Origin: Saccharobesus litoralis
Lineage (GTDB): Bacteria; Pseudomonadota; Gammaproteobacteria; Enterobacterales; Alteromonadaceae
Direction: 5' to 3'
DNA length: 64,000 nucleotides
Assembly (NCBI RefSeq): GCF_003063625.1
Contig: NZ_CP026604.1
Span: 2,892,065 to 2,956,064 of the forward strand
Below, one piece after another: positions 26,834-35,131 of this stretch (its first letter is position 1; each line of letters starts with the position of its first letter). The position numbers and the translations under genes are program-made. Below the pieces are notes generated by a model that worked only from the letters and a program-made list of their open reading frames with translations, was not told the DNA's origin and searched no databases.

Positions 26834-27739
26834 TTAGTTGCTATAGGGGATGTATTTCGCTATTTTTTGCCAAACGTCGGCTGGCTCTAAACGGGTTTTG
26901 CTGCCCACAACACAAAATAGCCCGTTACGCTCGGGGGCGAAGCTTTTGGCTACATCCCATTCTGCATAAGGGTGGGAATCATGGATGAGTAACTCTTGAG
27001 GTAACTCGGTTGTGCCACAGCGAATATGGTGATTATCCAGCGCGTTATTCTTCATAGCGGCTAGATAATAGAGTGAATATTCAGTCCATTTATTTTTTAA
27101 GTAACGGCCAATCCACCAGTTTTTCGGATTGCTTGGTTTATGCAGTGAACATAAATAATCAGCCCAGTTACGTTTTTTACCGCCAATTTCTGCCATGGCT
27201 AACTGACATAACTCTGTTGACATGAGGGCTGGCGTGACTGACATACCAATTTGGGCATCGCCGACGTTAGGATTCATGTTTAAAATACGGCTTGAAGACT
27301 TCCACCACTTAGGGTGCAACGCGCGGGCTTCGTATTGCAAAATGGCTTTGTTGTTGACAATAAGATCGTCATAAGCAAGCGGCCGTAAACAAATGACATC
27401 TGCATCAAAGGTGATAAAAAAGTCGCGTTTTATGACCCTTGCGGCAGCTAGCTTAACTAGCTGTTGTTTGCGCCAACCTCGAACGTGTGGATGATTTTTC
27501 ATTTCAGGTACGAGATCTTCTTCGCTCAAAACTTGAATGTTGAATAACTCAGTCCATTTACCACACTTTTCACGAACGATATCGACTTCATGCGGAGGAG
27601 TCACAATTAAAAAAGGATCGATTAAACCTGGCTGCATAAATGCGGCTAAAGATTTAAAGAGTATTTCCGTTCGACCTAAATCATCAACATCGTATGAGCC
27701 TGTGATGCATAGCGGTAAAACGGCACCTATTTTATTCAT
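26834..27739 (-). CDS. DUF6492-like putative glycosyltransferase
   Basis: Soluble protein of 301 residues resembling DUF6492/GT-A-like proteins. Residues 5-25 form a first strand (GAVLPLCITGSYDV), and RDFFITFDADVICLRPL near residue 110 has a DxD-type motif (FDADV) expected to bind a metal and nucleotide sugar. RKQQLVKLAAA before it also fits this group. A good ribosome site (AAGGAA) precedes the ATG. It sits between trmH and recG, which are normally adjacent, so it is probably an insertion into the operon; a role in cell-surface glycan synthesis is likely but the acceptor is unknown. Confidence 0.7.
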   Translation of the reverse strand: MNKIGAVLPLCITGSYDVDDLGRTEILFKSLAAFMQPGLIDPFLIVTPPHEVDIVREKCGKWTELFNIQVLSEEDLVPEMKNHPHVRGWRKQQLVKLAAARVIKRDFFITFDADVICLRPLAYDDLIVNNKAILQYEARALHPKWWKSSSRILNMNPNVGDAQIGMSVTPALMSTELCQLAMAEIGGKKRNWADYLCSLHKPSNPKNWWIGRYLKNKWTEYSLYYLAAMKNNALDNHHIRCGTTELPQELLIHDSHPYAEWDVAKSFAPERNGLFCVVGSKTRLEPADVWQKIAKYIPYSN

Positions 27740-27793
27740 CGTTCGTTCCTTGTTGTTTGTTACTGGTTTATATATTGGTATGGCTACTTGGTG

Positions 27794-28504
27794 TTACTCA
27801 TCATCAATATGCTGCCACGCAGATTGATCCATTTGCATTTTTTGCCACCATTCATCACTAGCAATAATCTCTCCATTTTCATCAATTGCAGGATAAGGCA
27901 ATCCTTTACGAATACAGGCTTGGGCAAAGATAGGGTGGCCGCCCTCAAATAGCACTCGGTCACGCTCAGCTTTTGCGAGGCGTGGTGTGTCGTACATACC
28001 AGCAGCTTGGCGTTGACGTTGCGCTTCGTATAGTACCAAGGCATTGGCCACCGACACATTTAATGATTGCACCATACCCACCATAGGAATAACAATACAA
28101 TGATCTGCGGCGGCGATTGCTTGCTCTGAAATACCAAACTTTTCGGTGCCAAGCATAATCGCTGTTGGCTTGGTGTAATCAATTTCGCGATAGTCTACCG
28201 ATTCGTCAGATAAATGGGTGGCGAGTATTTGCATATTCTCAGATTTGAGGGTTTGTAGTGCGTCATCCAATGAATAATGATTGGCGACATCAACCCATTT
28301 TTGACTACCACTGGCGGTTGAATTACCTAAATGAGCGTTATTACGCGACCATATTGCATGTACACGGTGCACACCAACAGCATCCGCTGTGCGGACGACA
28401 GCTGATAAGTTATGAGGTTTATGCACGTTTTCCATGCAAACAGTGAGATCGGGTTGACGCTTATCAAGCAATTGGTTGATGCGGGCTATGCGGTTTGAAA
28501 TCAT
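27794..28504 (-). CDS. trmH: tRNA (guanosine(18)-2'-O)-methyltransferase TrmH
   Basis: SPOUT-family methyltransferase of 236 residues (E. coli 229) that makes Gm18 in the tRNA D-loop. It shows the N-terminal RQPDLTVCMENVHKPHNLSAVVRTADAVGV with the catalytic Arg, then the knot motifs AIMLGTEKFGIS and HCIVIPMVGMVQSLNVSVANALVLYEA. The C-terminal extension ending in HIDDE is typical of TrmH. The gene belongs to the spoT operon; between ridA and trmH lie a MITE copy and a family B repeat (28505-28885), so coupling to upstream transcription may be reduced. Confidence 0.95.
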   Translation of the reverse strand: MISNRIARINQLLDKRQPDLTVCMENVHKPHNLSAVVRTADAVGVHRVHAIWSRNNAHLGNSTASGSQKWVDVANHYSLDDALQTLKSENMQILATHLSDESVDYREIDYTKPTAIMLGTEKFGISEQAIAAADHCIVIPMVGMVQSLNVSVANALVLYEAQRQRQAAGMYDTPRLAKAERDRVLFEGGHPIFAQACIRKGLPYPAIDENGEIIASDEWWQKMQMDQSAWQHIDDE

Positions 28505-28589
28505 GGCGGTACTTTTACAATTATGAATAGGATAATTTACAGGCGGCCGAGCTTAACGATTCGGCCTTAATTCAAAAGTTTTGAGCGGC

Positions 28590-28676
28590 TGCATTATAAC
28601 CAAGTGGCAATTTGTAGGGGCAATTTCACATTGACCAACATTGTGTTAGCCGAAATAAATTCGGCTAACTCAAGGT
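28590..28676 (-). repeat. Dispersed repeat family B, copy 2 (reverse)
   Basis: Reverse complement of the family B core (GTTAGCCGAAATAAATTCGGCTAAC) with a diverged flank (CAATTTCACATTGACCAACA). It lies between trmH and the MITE copy at 28707. Confidence 0.65.
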
Positions 28677-28706
28677 TTTGATTTTTTAATCTTGCGCTTT
28701 TCTATG

Positions 28707-28835
28707 TATAGTCTTCTCGCTAAGGTCTTATGGTTCATTGTCAGCGCTTACTCACCCCAATCACATAGTAGAGCATATGCTCATGGGGACTCGAAGCTTG
28801 ACGGCTTCCCCTAAAACCTGATCGCTTTGACTAGA
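28707..28835 (-). mobile_element. MITE-like family A, copy 3 (short form, 129 bp)
   Basis: Starts TATAGTCTTCTCGCTAAGGT and ends CCTGATCGCTTTGACTAGA. The interior holds the CCCC...GAGCATATGCTC...GGGG core. It is inserted between ridA and trmH inside the spoT operon. Confidence 0.85.
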
Positions 28836-28885
28836 GGTTGTTAATAGAAACGAGCGCAACATGTCAAAACTTTTGTATCGCAGTA

Positions 28886-29278
28886 CTAGTTAGTGCTTGG
28901 CAGCTCTAGTACGCCATCAATTTCAATTTGTGCACCACGTGGTAACTGGTTAATACCAATGGCAGCACGAGCTGGGTAAGGCTGTTTAAAGTGTTTAGCC
29001 ATAATTTCATTGACGGTGGCGAAGTTGCCTAAATCCAATAGGAAGATATTAACTTTAACCATATCTTGTAATTCACCACCGGCCGCTTCGCAAACCGCTG
29101 CTAAGTTTTTAAATACTTGCTCTGCTTGCTCAGCAAAATCTTCACTGTTTAGCTCCATGGTTTTTGGATCAAGTGGAATTTGACCTGAAAGGTAAACGGT
29201 AGTACCGACTTTGACTGCTTGGCTGTAAGTACCAATTGCCGCTGGTGCATCATCTGTAGATATAATTTGTTTTGACAT
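28886..29278 (-). CDS. ridA: RidA family enamine/imine deaminase
   Basis: Cytoplasmic protein of 130 residues of the RidA/YjgF/TdcF family, which hydrolyses reactive 2-aminoacrylate-type enamines released by PLP enzymes. Characteristic stretches are [41 protein letters not shown] and [20 protein letters not shown]; the catalytic Arg lies in YPARAAIG. The ATG at 29278 is chosen because GAGG lies six bases upstream; a TTG 12 bases earlier would include the ribosome site itself. It follows spoT by 12 bp, a common arrangement in gammaproteobacteria. Confidence 0.93.
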   Translation of the reverse strand: MSKQIISTDDAPAAIGTYSQAVKVGTTVYLSGQIPLDPKTMELNSEDFAEQAEQVFKNLAAVCEAAGGELQDMVKVNIFLLDLGNFATVNEIMAKHFKQPYPARAAIGINQLPRGAQIEIDGVLELPSTN

Positions 29279-29290
29279 TAGAAACCTCAA

Positions 29291-31396
29291 TTATTTTTTG
29301 TGGCGCACAACGCGTCTAACTTCGTCGATTATGCGGACTTTTTTGATTATTTGAGCTAAGTGAACGCGATCTCGCACTGTGGTCACTAACTCTACATTAT
29401 ATAAATAGCTGTCTTTCTCTTCCGAGTTCATACTAATGATATCTGACTCTAGTCGAGCGATAGCTGCGGTTATCTTGGCTAGTGCACCTTGCGCATTGAT
29501 TAACTCAATACGTAGGTAAACAGGGAATTCCTCTTCTGGCACATTATCCCAACTTACGTCGATATATTTTGATGGCACATCATGGTGGTCTTTGACGTTG
29601 TGACAAGATTCTTGGTGCACCACCAAACCTTTACCTGGGCTAACATGGGCGATAATGTGGTCGCCTGGAATAGGGCGGCAACATTTACCAAAACTGACGA
29701 GTAAGCCTTTTGCTCCCTTAATCGCAACTTTATGTATTGTTGGATCCATATCGTCATCATCGCCAGAACCTAATAACTTTTGCGCGACAACCATGGCCAT
29801 TAGGTTACCTAAACCAATTTCAGCCAGCAATTGGTGGAAAGTGTTCAGCTTAGCTTCTTCCAGCACGCTATTTAAGCGTTCTTCAGGGATCATGTTGAGA
29901 TCCATATCACCCAATGCCACTTTCAACAACCGCTTACCCAGTTCAACCGATTCTTCACCTTTAAGGTTTTTTAGGTAGTTACGAATACTTAAACGAGCTT
30001 TGGCGGTAATGACAAAATTAAGCCAATTGGCGTTAGGCCGCGCACCCGGCGAGGTTTTAATTTCTACCGTTTGGCCTGTTTTTAATTTTTGGTTTAGTGG
30101 ATGAGGCTTTCTATCTACTCTTGCGCCAATACAAGTATGGCCCACATCAGTATGCACAGCATAAGCAAAGTCGACAGGCGTAGCCCCTTTAGGTAGCTCG
30201 ATAATGCGGCCATCTGGGGTAAATACATAGATTTCATCGGGGAATAGGTCCGATTTTACCGTGTCGATAAATTCAAAAGAACTACTGGCGTTTTGCTGTA
30301 ATTCCACTAAGCTTTGCATCCAACGGCGCGCTCTAACCTGAGCTGTCGTGTCAGATTCGTCACATTCTTGCTTATACAACCAATGCGCAGCGACACCCAT
30401 ATCCGCTATGGTTTCCATATCGTGAGTACGAATTTGGATCTCAAGTGGAATACCATGCGGACCAATCAAACTGGTATGTAAGCTTTGATAACCATTAATG
30501 CGCGGAATGGCGATATAGTCTTTAAAGCGAGCTTCAACGGGCTTGTACAAGTTATGTGCAACCCCTAAAGTGCGGTAACAAGTGTCAATGTCGTCAACTA
30601 TGATGCGAAATGCGTAAATATCCATTACATCATTGAACATTAACTCTTTGTTTTTCATTTTTTTGTACAAGCTGTACAAGTGCTTTTCACGGCCTTTAAT
30701 CACACAGTTGATGCCACATTCTTTAATGCGCTCGGTGATTTCCGTTCTAATTTTTTCAATGACTTCTTTTCTGTGTCCGCGTGCTTTTTTTACCGCATTG
30801 CCCAAGGCTAAATGGCGCATGGGGTGCATGGCCGCAAAACCTAAGTTTTCTAATTCGTTTTTAATGTCGTGAATACCCAACCTGTGGGCAATGGGAGCGT
30901 AAATATCCAGTGTTTCACGGGCTATGCGCCGGCGTTTTGCCGGCCGCAAGGCTTCGAGCGTGCGCATATTGTGGGTGCGATCGGCTAACTTAATCAAAAT
31001 TACCCGAATATCTTGCACCATCGCCATCATCATTTTACGGAAGTTTTCAGCTTGGAATTCTTGCTTACTACGAAAATGAATTTTATCTAACTTACTAACC
31101 CCTTCCACTAAATCGGCTACGGTTTGGCCAAATTGTTCAGCTAAATCATCTTTGGTTAGGTCTGTATCTTCAATTACGTCATGCAATAATGCAGCAGATA
31201 AGGTTTCATGATCCAAGTGCATTTCAGCTAAAATCTGAGTGACGGCAACAGGATGGGTGATATAGGGTTCACCGCTGGAACGATACTGACCTTCGTGAGC
31301 ATCACGCGCGACAATATAAGCCTGACGAATTTGTTCGACAAGCTCGGGCGCTAGATAGCTGGCTACTTGGGCGTGTAAGTTTTCAAATAACTCCAC
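29291..31396 (-). CDS. spoT: Bifunctional (p)ppGpp synthetase/hydrolase SpoT
   Basis: Stringent-response enzyme of 701 residues (E. coli SpoT 702). The N-terminal HD hydrolase domain is intact (ALLHDVIEDTDLT near residue 72, KLADRTHNMRTL), which distinguishes it from RelA. The synthetase domain follows (GREKHLYSLYKKMKNKELMFNDVMDIYAFRII), then TGS (DEIYVFTPDGRIIELPKGATPVDFAYAVHT), a helical region and a C-terminal ACT domain. It starts at GTG 31396 with GGAG upstream. The gene lies in the gmk-rpoZ-spoT order; a MITE copy sits between rpoZ and spoT. Confidence 0.96.
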   Translation of the reverse strand: MELFENLHAQVASYLAPELVEQIRQAYIVARDAHEGQYRSSGEPYITHPVAVTQILAEMHLDHETLSAALLHDVIEDTDLTKDDLAEQFGQTVADLVEGVSKLDKIHFRSKQEFQAENFRKMMMAMVQDIRVILIKLADRTHNMRTLEALRPAKRRRIARETLDIYAPIAHRLGIHDIKNELENLGFAAMHPMRHLALGNAVKKARGHRKEVIEKIRTEITERIKECGINCVIKGREKHLYSLYKKMKNKELMFNDVMDIYAFRIIVDDIDTCYRTLGVAHNLYKPVEARFKDYIAIPRINGYQSLHTSLIGPHGIPLEIQIRTHDMETIADMGVAAHWLYKQECDESDTTAQVRARRWMQSLVELQQNASSSFEFIDTVKSDLFPDEIYVFTPDGRIIELPKGATPVDFAYAVHTDVGHTCIGARVDRKPHPLNQKLKTGQTVEIKTSPGARPNANWLNFVITAKARLSIRNYLKNLKGEESVELGKRLLKVALGDMDLNMIPEERLNSVLEEAKLNTFHQLLAEIGLGNLMAMVVAQKLLGSGDDDDMDPTIHKVAIKGAKGLLVSFGKCCRPIPGDHIIAHVSPGKGLVVHQESCHNVKDHHDVPSKYIDVSWDNVPEEEFPVYLRIELINAQGALAKITAAIARLESDIISMNSEEKDSYLYNVELVTTVRDRVHLAQIIKKVRIIDEVRRVVRHKK

Positions 31397-31432
31397 TCTT
31401 ACTCCAATGGTTATCCGATGGCTTATTAAAGC

Positions 31433-31561
31433 AATAGTCTTCTCGCTCAGGTCTTATGGTTCATTGTCAGCACTTACTCGCCCCAATCACATAATAGAGC
31501 ATATGCTCATGGGGTCTCGAAGCTTGACGGCTTCCCCTAAAACCTGATCGCTTTGTCTAAA
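31433..31561 (-). mobile_element. MITE-like family A, copy 4 (short form, 129 bp)
   Basis: Begins AATAGTCTTCTCGCTCAGGT and ends CCTGATCGCTTTGTCTAAA, so both tips carry substitutions while the 129-bp length is kept. It is inserted in the rpoZ-spoT gap, 36 bp upstream of the spoT start, and probably separates spoT from upstream transcription together with the terminator at 31649. Confidence 0.82.
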
Positions 31562-31648
31562 GAAATATGCATTAGTTGATGCTATTAAAGTTTAGCGTTT
31601 AGTCAACTACTTAGCTTAAATTCACAGTCAATTGATGAAAAAAAGAGC

Positions 31649-31683
31649 AAAAAAAAACCGAGCTGCTAAAACAGCTCGGTTTT
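31649..31683 (-). terminator. Rho-independent terminator of rpoZ
   Basis: On the minus strand, ACCGAGCTG (31680-31672) pairs with CAGCTCGGT (31665-31657) across a 6-nt loop and is followed by nine U. It implies that gmk-rpoZ transcripts mostly end before spoT. Confidence 0.92.
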
Positions 31684-31700
31684 CTGTAAATGATTTGGTT

Positions 31701-31973
31701 TTAGTTGGTACCAGCAATAGCGGCAACAGCTGCTAGTTCGTCCGCTTCTTGGCGCGCAGTTTCTTCGCGCTCGTAGGTATCCATAATATCGTTGCTGATC
31801 AAACCTTCTTCGATTTCACGTAGAGCAACAACAGTCGCTTTGTCATTACCTGCTTCAACTAATGGCTCTTTGCCTTCAGAAGCGATTTGACGTGCGCGAC
31901 GAGCGGCAGTCAAAATTAAATCAAAACGGTTTCCAACTTGTTCTACTGCATCTTCAACAGTTACGCGAGCCAT
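31701..31973 (-). CDS. rpoZ: RNA polymerase omega subunit
   Basis: Small RNA polymerase subunit of 90 residues (E. coli 91) that binds beta-prime and contributes to the ppGpp site. The conserved start [20 protein letters not shown] and [17 protein letters not shown] with [15 protein letters not shown] identify it clearly. It lies 85 bp downstream of gmk. A strong terminator follows the stop. Confidence 0.97.
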   Translation of the reverse strand: MARVTVEDAVEQVGNRFDLILTAARRARQIASEGKEPLVEAGNDKATVVALREIEEGLISNDIMDTYEREETARQEADELAAVAAIAGTN

Positions 31974-32058
31974 TCAATTCTCCGCTACAAACGTTAATTC
32001 TAGAAATTTAGCTCAATTAAATGAGCTTAGAACGCGATAGTTTAGCCTAACATTGCCC

Positions 32059-32682
32059 TTACGCCAATAGATCTTGTAACAAGTTATGGTACTTTTTAGC
32101 TTGTTTGGTTTGTTTCGTGCGTTCAGCGCGTAAAATAGCCGTCATATCACTTAATGCTTGGTCAAAATCATCGTTAATAATGACATAGTCAAATTCATTG
32201 AAATGCGACATTTCACTTTGCGCTTTATCCATACGCTTAGCTATGGTTTCAGCGCTGTCTTGGCCACGACCGGTTAAACGACGTTCTAATTCGGCTTTTG
32301 AAGGCGGTAGAATAAAAATAGTTTTAGACTGTGGCATAGCCTGTTTAACTTGGCGAGCGCCTTGCCAGTCAATATCTAAAAATACATCTATGCCATTGTT
32401 AAGTTGCTCGTCGATGGCTAACTTTGATGTACCGTAAAAATTGCCAAATACTTCAGCCCATTCAAAAAAGGCTTGTTGTTCAATCAGTTGTTTAAATTCG
32501 TCTTGCGTGACAAAGTGATAATGTTTACCGTTTTCTTCGCCTGGCCGTGGTTCGCGTGTGGTATGAGAAACCGATACACCCGTTAATTTATCATTTTGTT
32601 GTTCAAGATAAGCTTTAATTAAGCTTGATTTACCTGCACCACTAGGGGCAGACACGACATAAAGGGTACCTATTGCGCTCAT
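32059..32682 (-). CDS. gmk: Guanylate kinase
   Basis: GMP kinase of 207 residues (E. coli 207) that converts GMP to GDP with ATP. The P-loop [12 protein letters not shown] near the N-terminus, the GMP-binding [20 protein letters not shown] and [12 protein letters not shown], and [21 protein letters not shown] are all present. It is the promoter-proximal gene of the gmk-rpoZ-spoT-trmH-recG set. The cytochrome operon ends 138 bp upstream on the same strand, with a GC hairpin between. Confidence 0.97.
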   Translation of the reverse strand: MSAIGTLYVVSAPSGAGKSSLIKAYLEQQNDKLTGVSVSHTTREPRPGEENGKHYHFVTQDEFKQLIEQQAFFEWAEVFGNFYGTSKLAIDEQLNNGIDVFLDIDWQGARQVKQAMPQSKTIFILPPSKAELERRLTGRGQDSAETIAKRMDKAQSEMSHFNEFDYVIINDDFDQALSDMTAILRAERTKQTKQAKKYHNLLQDLLA

Positions 32683-32780
32683 ACTTTATATTTCACGGTC
32701 AAACTGGAAAGGCCGCATATAATAGCCAAAAACAGCACAAGAGCCTATAGATAGCGTGAATAAATGTTTGCAGAACGGAA

Positions 32781-32794
32781 GGGCGCGAGCGCCC
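32781..32794. terminator. GC hairpin between the cytochrome operon and gmk
   Basis: GGGCGC, loop GA, GCGCCC. It is very stable for its size but has no adjacent T-run, so termination is uncertain. It lies just beyond the cytochrome c5-like stop on the minus strand. Confidence 0.4.
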
Positions 32795-32820
32795 ATAATA
32801 TAAAGCTAAAGGTTAGTGAA

Positions 32821-33165
32821 CTATCCTTTACTTTGACTAACCATATAATCCACTGCTAACTCAATTTCAGCGTCGGTTAGGGCTGGATTACCGCCTCTGG
32901 CTGGCATTTCACCAGTTTCACCAGAAAAACCATTTTTGGCGTGGCTATATAATGTCGGCATACCTTTCGCAATACGCGGCGCCCACATTTTTGTGTTACC
33001 GATAGGTGGCGAGCCAGCTAAACCTTGCGCGTGACAAACGGCACAAGTTTTAGACCAGATCACTTTACCTGGATGTACTTCGGCAACCGCAGCTGGCTCG
33101 TCATCCGAACAAGCTGCTAAGCCAAACATGGCGGCGATTAGCGTGAGTTTATAACTATTTTTCAT
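32821..33165 (-). CDS. Cytochrome c5-like lipoprotein
   Basis: Monohaem cytochrome c lipoprotein of 114 residues. The signal peptide ends in lipobox LAAC (Cys19). The haem motif CAVCHAQ lies near residue 42 and the axial Met in GEMPARGG near residue 85, with the c5-type C-terminal helix IELAVDYMVSQ. The second Cys pair of soluble c5 is absent. It is the last gene of the four-gene electron-transfer operon, 21 bp after the DUF3365 gene, and could carry electrons from the multihaem protein to or from other periplasmic partners while tethered to a membrane. Confidence 0.88.
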   Translation of the reverse strand: MKNSYKLTLIAAMFGLAACSDDEPAAVAEVHPGKVIWSKTCAVCHAQGLAGSPPIGNTKMWAPRIAKGMPTLYSHAKNGFSGETGEMPARGGNPALTDAEIELAVDYMVSQSKG

Positions 33166-33186
33166 GCTAGCTTCGCCTTTTGTTGA

Positions 33187-33765
33187 TTAACCTAATGGTA
33201 CACGGATAACAACACCACCCATAACATCACCCACTTTAAAGTCGGTTTTAGGTGAGTCTTTGTGTTTGTTATGACAGCTAGCACAGACTTCAACAACCGC
33301 AACGTCTGGGTAGATAGCAGTGAAGTATTTTTGACCACCTAATGTTTCTTCTTTATAGAAGTTTTGGCCAGGGTTGTCGTTGATAAACTTCAAACCTTCT
33401 TTTTCGACATCAGTACGCGGTGCGTTTTGCGAGTTGATTGGGAAAAGAGATTGTAGTGAGTAAGAAAACTTATCTGTTTTTTCTGCGACACGCTCAGAAC
33501 CAAAACGGAACATTTGCGCTGGCAAAGGTAAGGCTTTGTCATCTTCAAAGTGCTCTGATGCTTTAATGACTTTCTCTTTTTTAGTTAAACGGCCAACGAC
33601 TTTTTTAGTGTAAACCGCACGGTCAGAATCCATCACTAGGTGTAACGCATCAGTAAACTGCTGCGGAGAAATACCACCTGCTTTTTCTTCACCACCACAC
33701 CCTGTCAACGCCGTTGCTGAACCGAGTAATGCAGTACCTAGAACGATTGCATTTAGTTTTTTCAT
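33187..33765 (-). CDS. DUF3365 (Tll0287-like) haem lipoprotein
   Basis: Lipoprotein of 192 residues with lipobox LTGC (Cys23). The region 30-185 fits a Tll0287-like/DUF3365 PAS-type haem domain, with one haem motif CASCHNKHKDSP near residue 160 and the C-terminal strand VGDVMGGVVIRVPLG typical of that family. In related proteins the domain acts as a sensor or redox protein in the periplasm. It lies between the multihaem cytochrome (23 bp) and the c5-like gene (21 bp), so it belongs to the electron-transfer operon. Whether it conducts electrons or senses a ligand cannot be decided. Confidence 0.82.
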   Translation of the reverse strand: MKKLNAIVLGTALLGSATALTGCGGEEKAGGISPQQFTDALHLVMDSDRAVYTKKVVGRLTKKEKVIKASEHFEDDKALPLPAQMFRFGSERVAEKTDKFSYSLQSLFPINSQNAPRTDVEKEGLKFINDNPGQNFYKEETLGGQKYFTAIYPDVAVVEVCASCHNKHKDSPKTDFKVGDVMGGVVIRVPLG

Positions 33766-33788
33766 GTTTCCATCTCCAATGGCTATTT

Positions 33789-35120
33789 TTATTGTTTGGT
33801 TCGCTTAACCGCCATATCAATACTTTCGATATGTTGGCTTGGCTTACCGATGAAGTTACTTTTAATTAGTTGCTCATCCGCTAATGCATCAATTGAAAAC
33901 TCTAAGCTGTGACAGTTCATGCAAGCACTGCGGATCATTTTTTCATTCGGACGCAAGTTATGATTTTGGTTATGCATAACACGCACTTCGCCACCTTCTT
34001 CGTACTTCGGCATATGGCAAGTCGCACAAGTCACGCCCGTTCCTTCGGGCACGAGTCCTTGTTGTTCTTGTTGCCATAAGGCAAAGTGTTTAGATTGCGT
34101 GAAGTTGTTGGTATGTTCGTCGTTGTGACAGCTCATACAGGCGTCAACAGCGGCAAATTTAGTATCTGTGGTGTGTGGATCATGACAACCGCTACAGGTT
34201 AAGTCTTTGTCCATCGCTTCTTGATGGAATGGTAAACGTGACATCGCTGGTGTCATTGGCGATAAGCTAATATCTACCTTGTCTGATAAACGCATACCGT
34301 GATGACTTTCAGTAAACTGCGTCCATTCGTCTTGATGACAGTTAGAGCAAACGTCAAGTTTTGGTTGTGGTAGCCATTCGTCTTGCTCATTGTTATGACA
34401 AGCTGTGCAGTTAACCCCCACTTGGGCGTGTACAGTAGCGGCCCAATGCTCGGTAATGGTTTGATCTTGCTCAGATACTTGTTGTGTTGGGATATCGGCG
34501 TCATCAGCGATTAACGCTTTTACGTCTGGATGTTCTGCCAAATAACTAGTCACATTATCGTTTACTAGTTTCATGGTTTCGCTCAGCATGTCAGGTTTGC
34601 CTGCATGTTTAACCAGAAAGTCTTCATACAGAGCGCGGTTGTCGTGGTAGTTGTGACAGCCAGCACTGGCGCAAGTTTCAAAGCCCATACCTTCATGTGA
34701 AGGACGATTCTCGGCGACATCCTGATGACAGTGAAAACAAAAATCATCCGGCAAGGTAACCCCCATTGCCATGGTTTGTTCGTGTTGGTGTTCGCGATGG
34801 CAAGTTACACAATCTTTAGCATTTAGAATTTCTAAGCGATCGGCATTACGCGGGTCGGTAAATTTTTTCACCGGATGCGAGTCGTTCGCGGCTTCGAGTT
34901 CTTGTTCGTGGCAATTTAAGCAAGCATTTTGCAAAATCTCGGGCCCACCGAATGGTGAGGTATGACAAGACTCGCAAGCCAGCTCAATTTGAAAATGGCC
35001 ATGCGTAGGCGCGCCCACAATGAATTCGGTTTTATCTTCCGCAGCCACTAAGGTGTAACCAAGGTACCCTGACAAAGCTAGGGTTAGTACAGTCCAAATA
35101 ATCCAACTAAGACGTTTCAC
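33789..35120 (-). CDS. Undecahaem-type periplasmic cytochrome c, N-terminally anchored
   Basis: Multihaem cytochrome of 443 residues. One N-terminal hydrophobic segment (residues 5-26) is an uncleaved anchor or signal. I count ten CxxCH motifs (CESCH, CLNCH, CVTCH, CFHCH, CTACH, CSNCH, CSGCH, CMSCH, CATCH, CMNCH) and one CASAGCH (CX4CH), so eleven haems are possible. Many isolated His residues could provide axial ligands. A gap of about 90 residues without haem sites (about 165-240) divides it into two haem blocks of five and six. It follows the FAD/cytochrome b fusion by 11 bp and likely receives electrons from, or gives them to, its membrane haems. The terminal substrate is unknown. Confidence 0.9.
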   Translation of the reverse strand: MKRLSWIIWTVLTLALSGYLGYTLVAAEDKTEFIVGAPTHGHFQIELACESCHTSPFGGPEILQNACLNCHEQELEAANDSHPVKKFTDPRNADRLEILNAKDCVTCHREHQHEQTMAMGVTLPDDFCFHCHQDVAENRPSHEGMGFETCASAGCHNYHDNRALYEDFLVKHAGKPDMLSETMKLVNDNVTSYLAEHPDVKALIADDADIPTQQVSEQDQTITEHWAATVHAQVGVNCTACHNNEQDEWLPQPKLDVCSNCHQDEWTQFTESHHGMRLSDKVDISLSPMTPAMSRLPFHQEAMDKDLTCSGCHDPHTTDTKFAAVDACMSCHNDEHTNNFTQSKHFALWQQEQQGLVPEGTGVTCATCHMPKYEEGGEVRVMHNQNHNLRPNEKMIRSACMNCHSLEFSIDALADEQLIKSNFIGKPSQHIESIDMAVKRTKQ

Positions 35121-35131
35121 AACTCACCCTC

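Noticed and set aside
31433-31561. MITE copies read as structured RNA genes
   Set aside because: The fixed ends, size classes and probable TA target fit a transposable element better, and no promoter common to the copies was seen.
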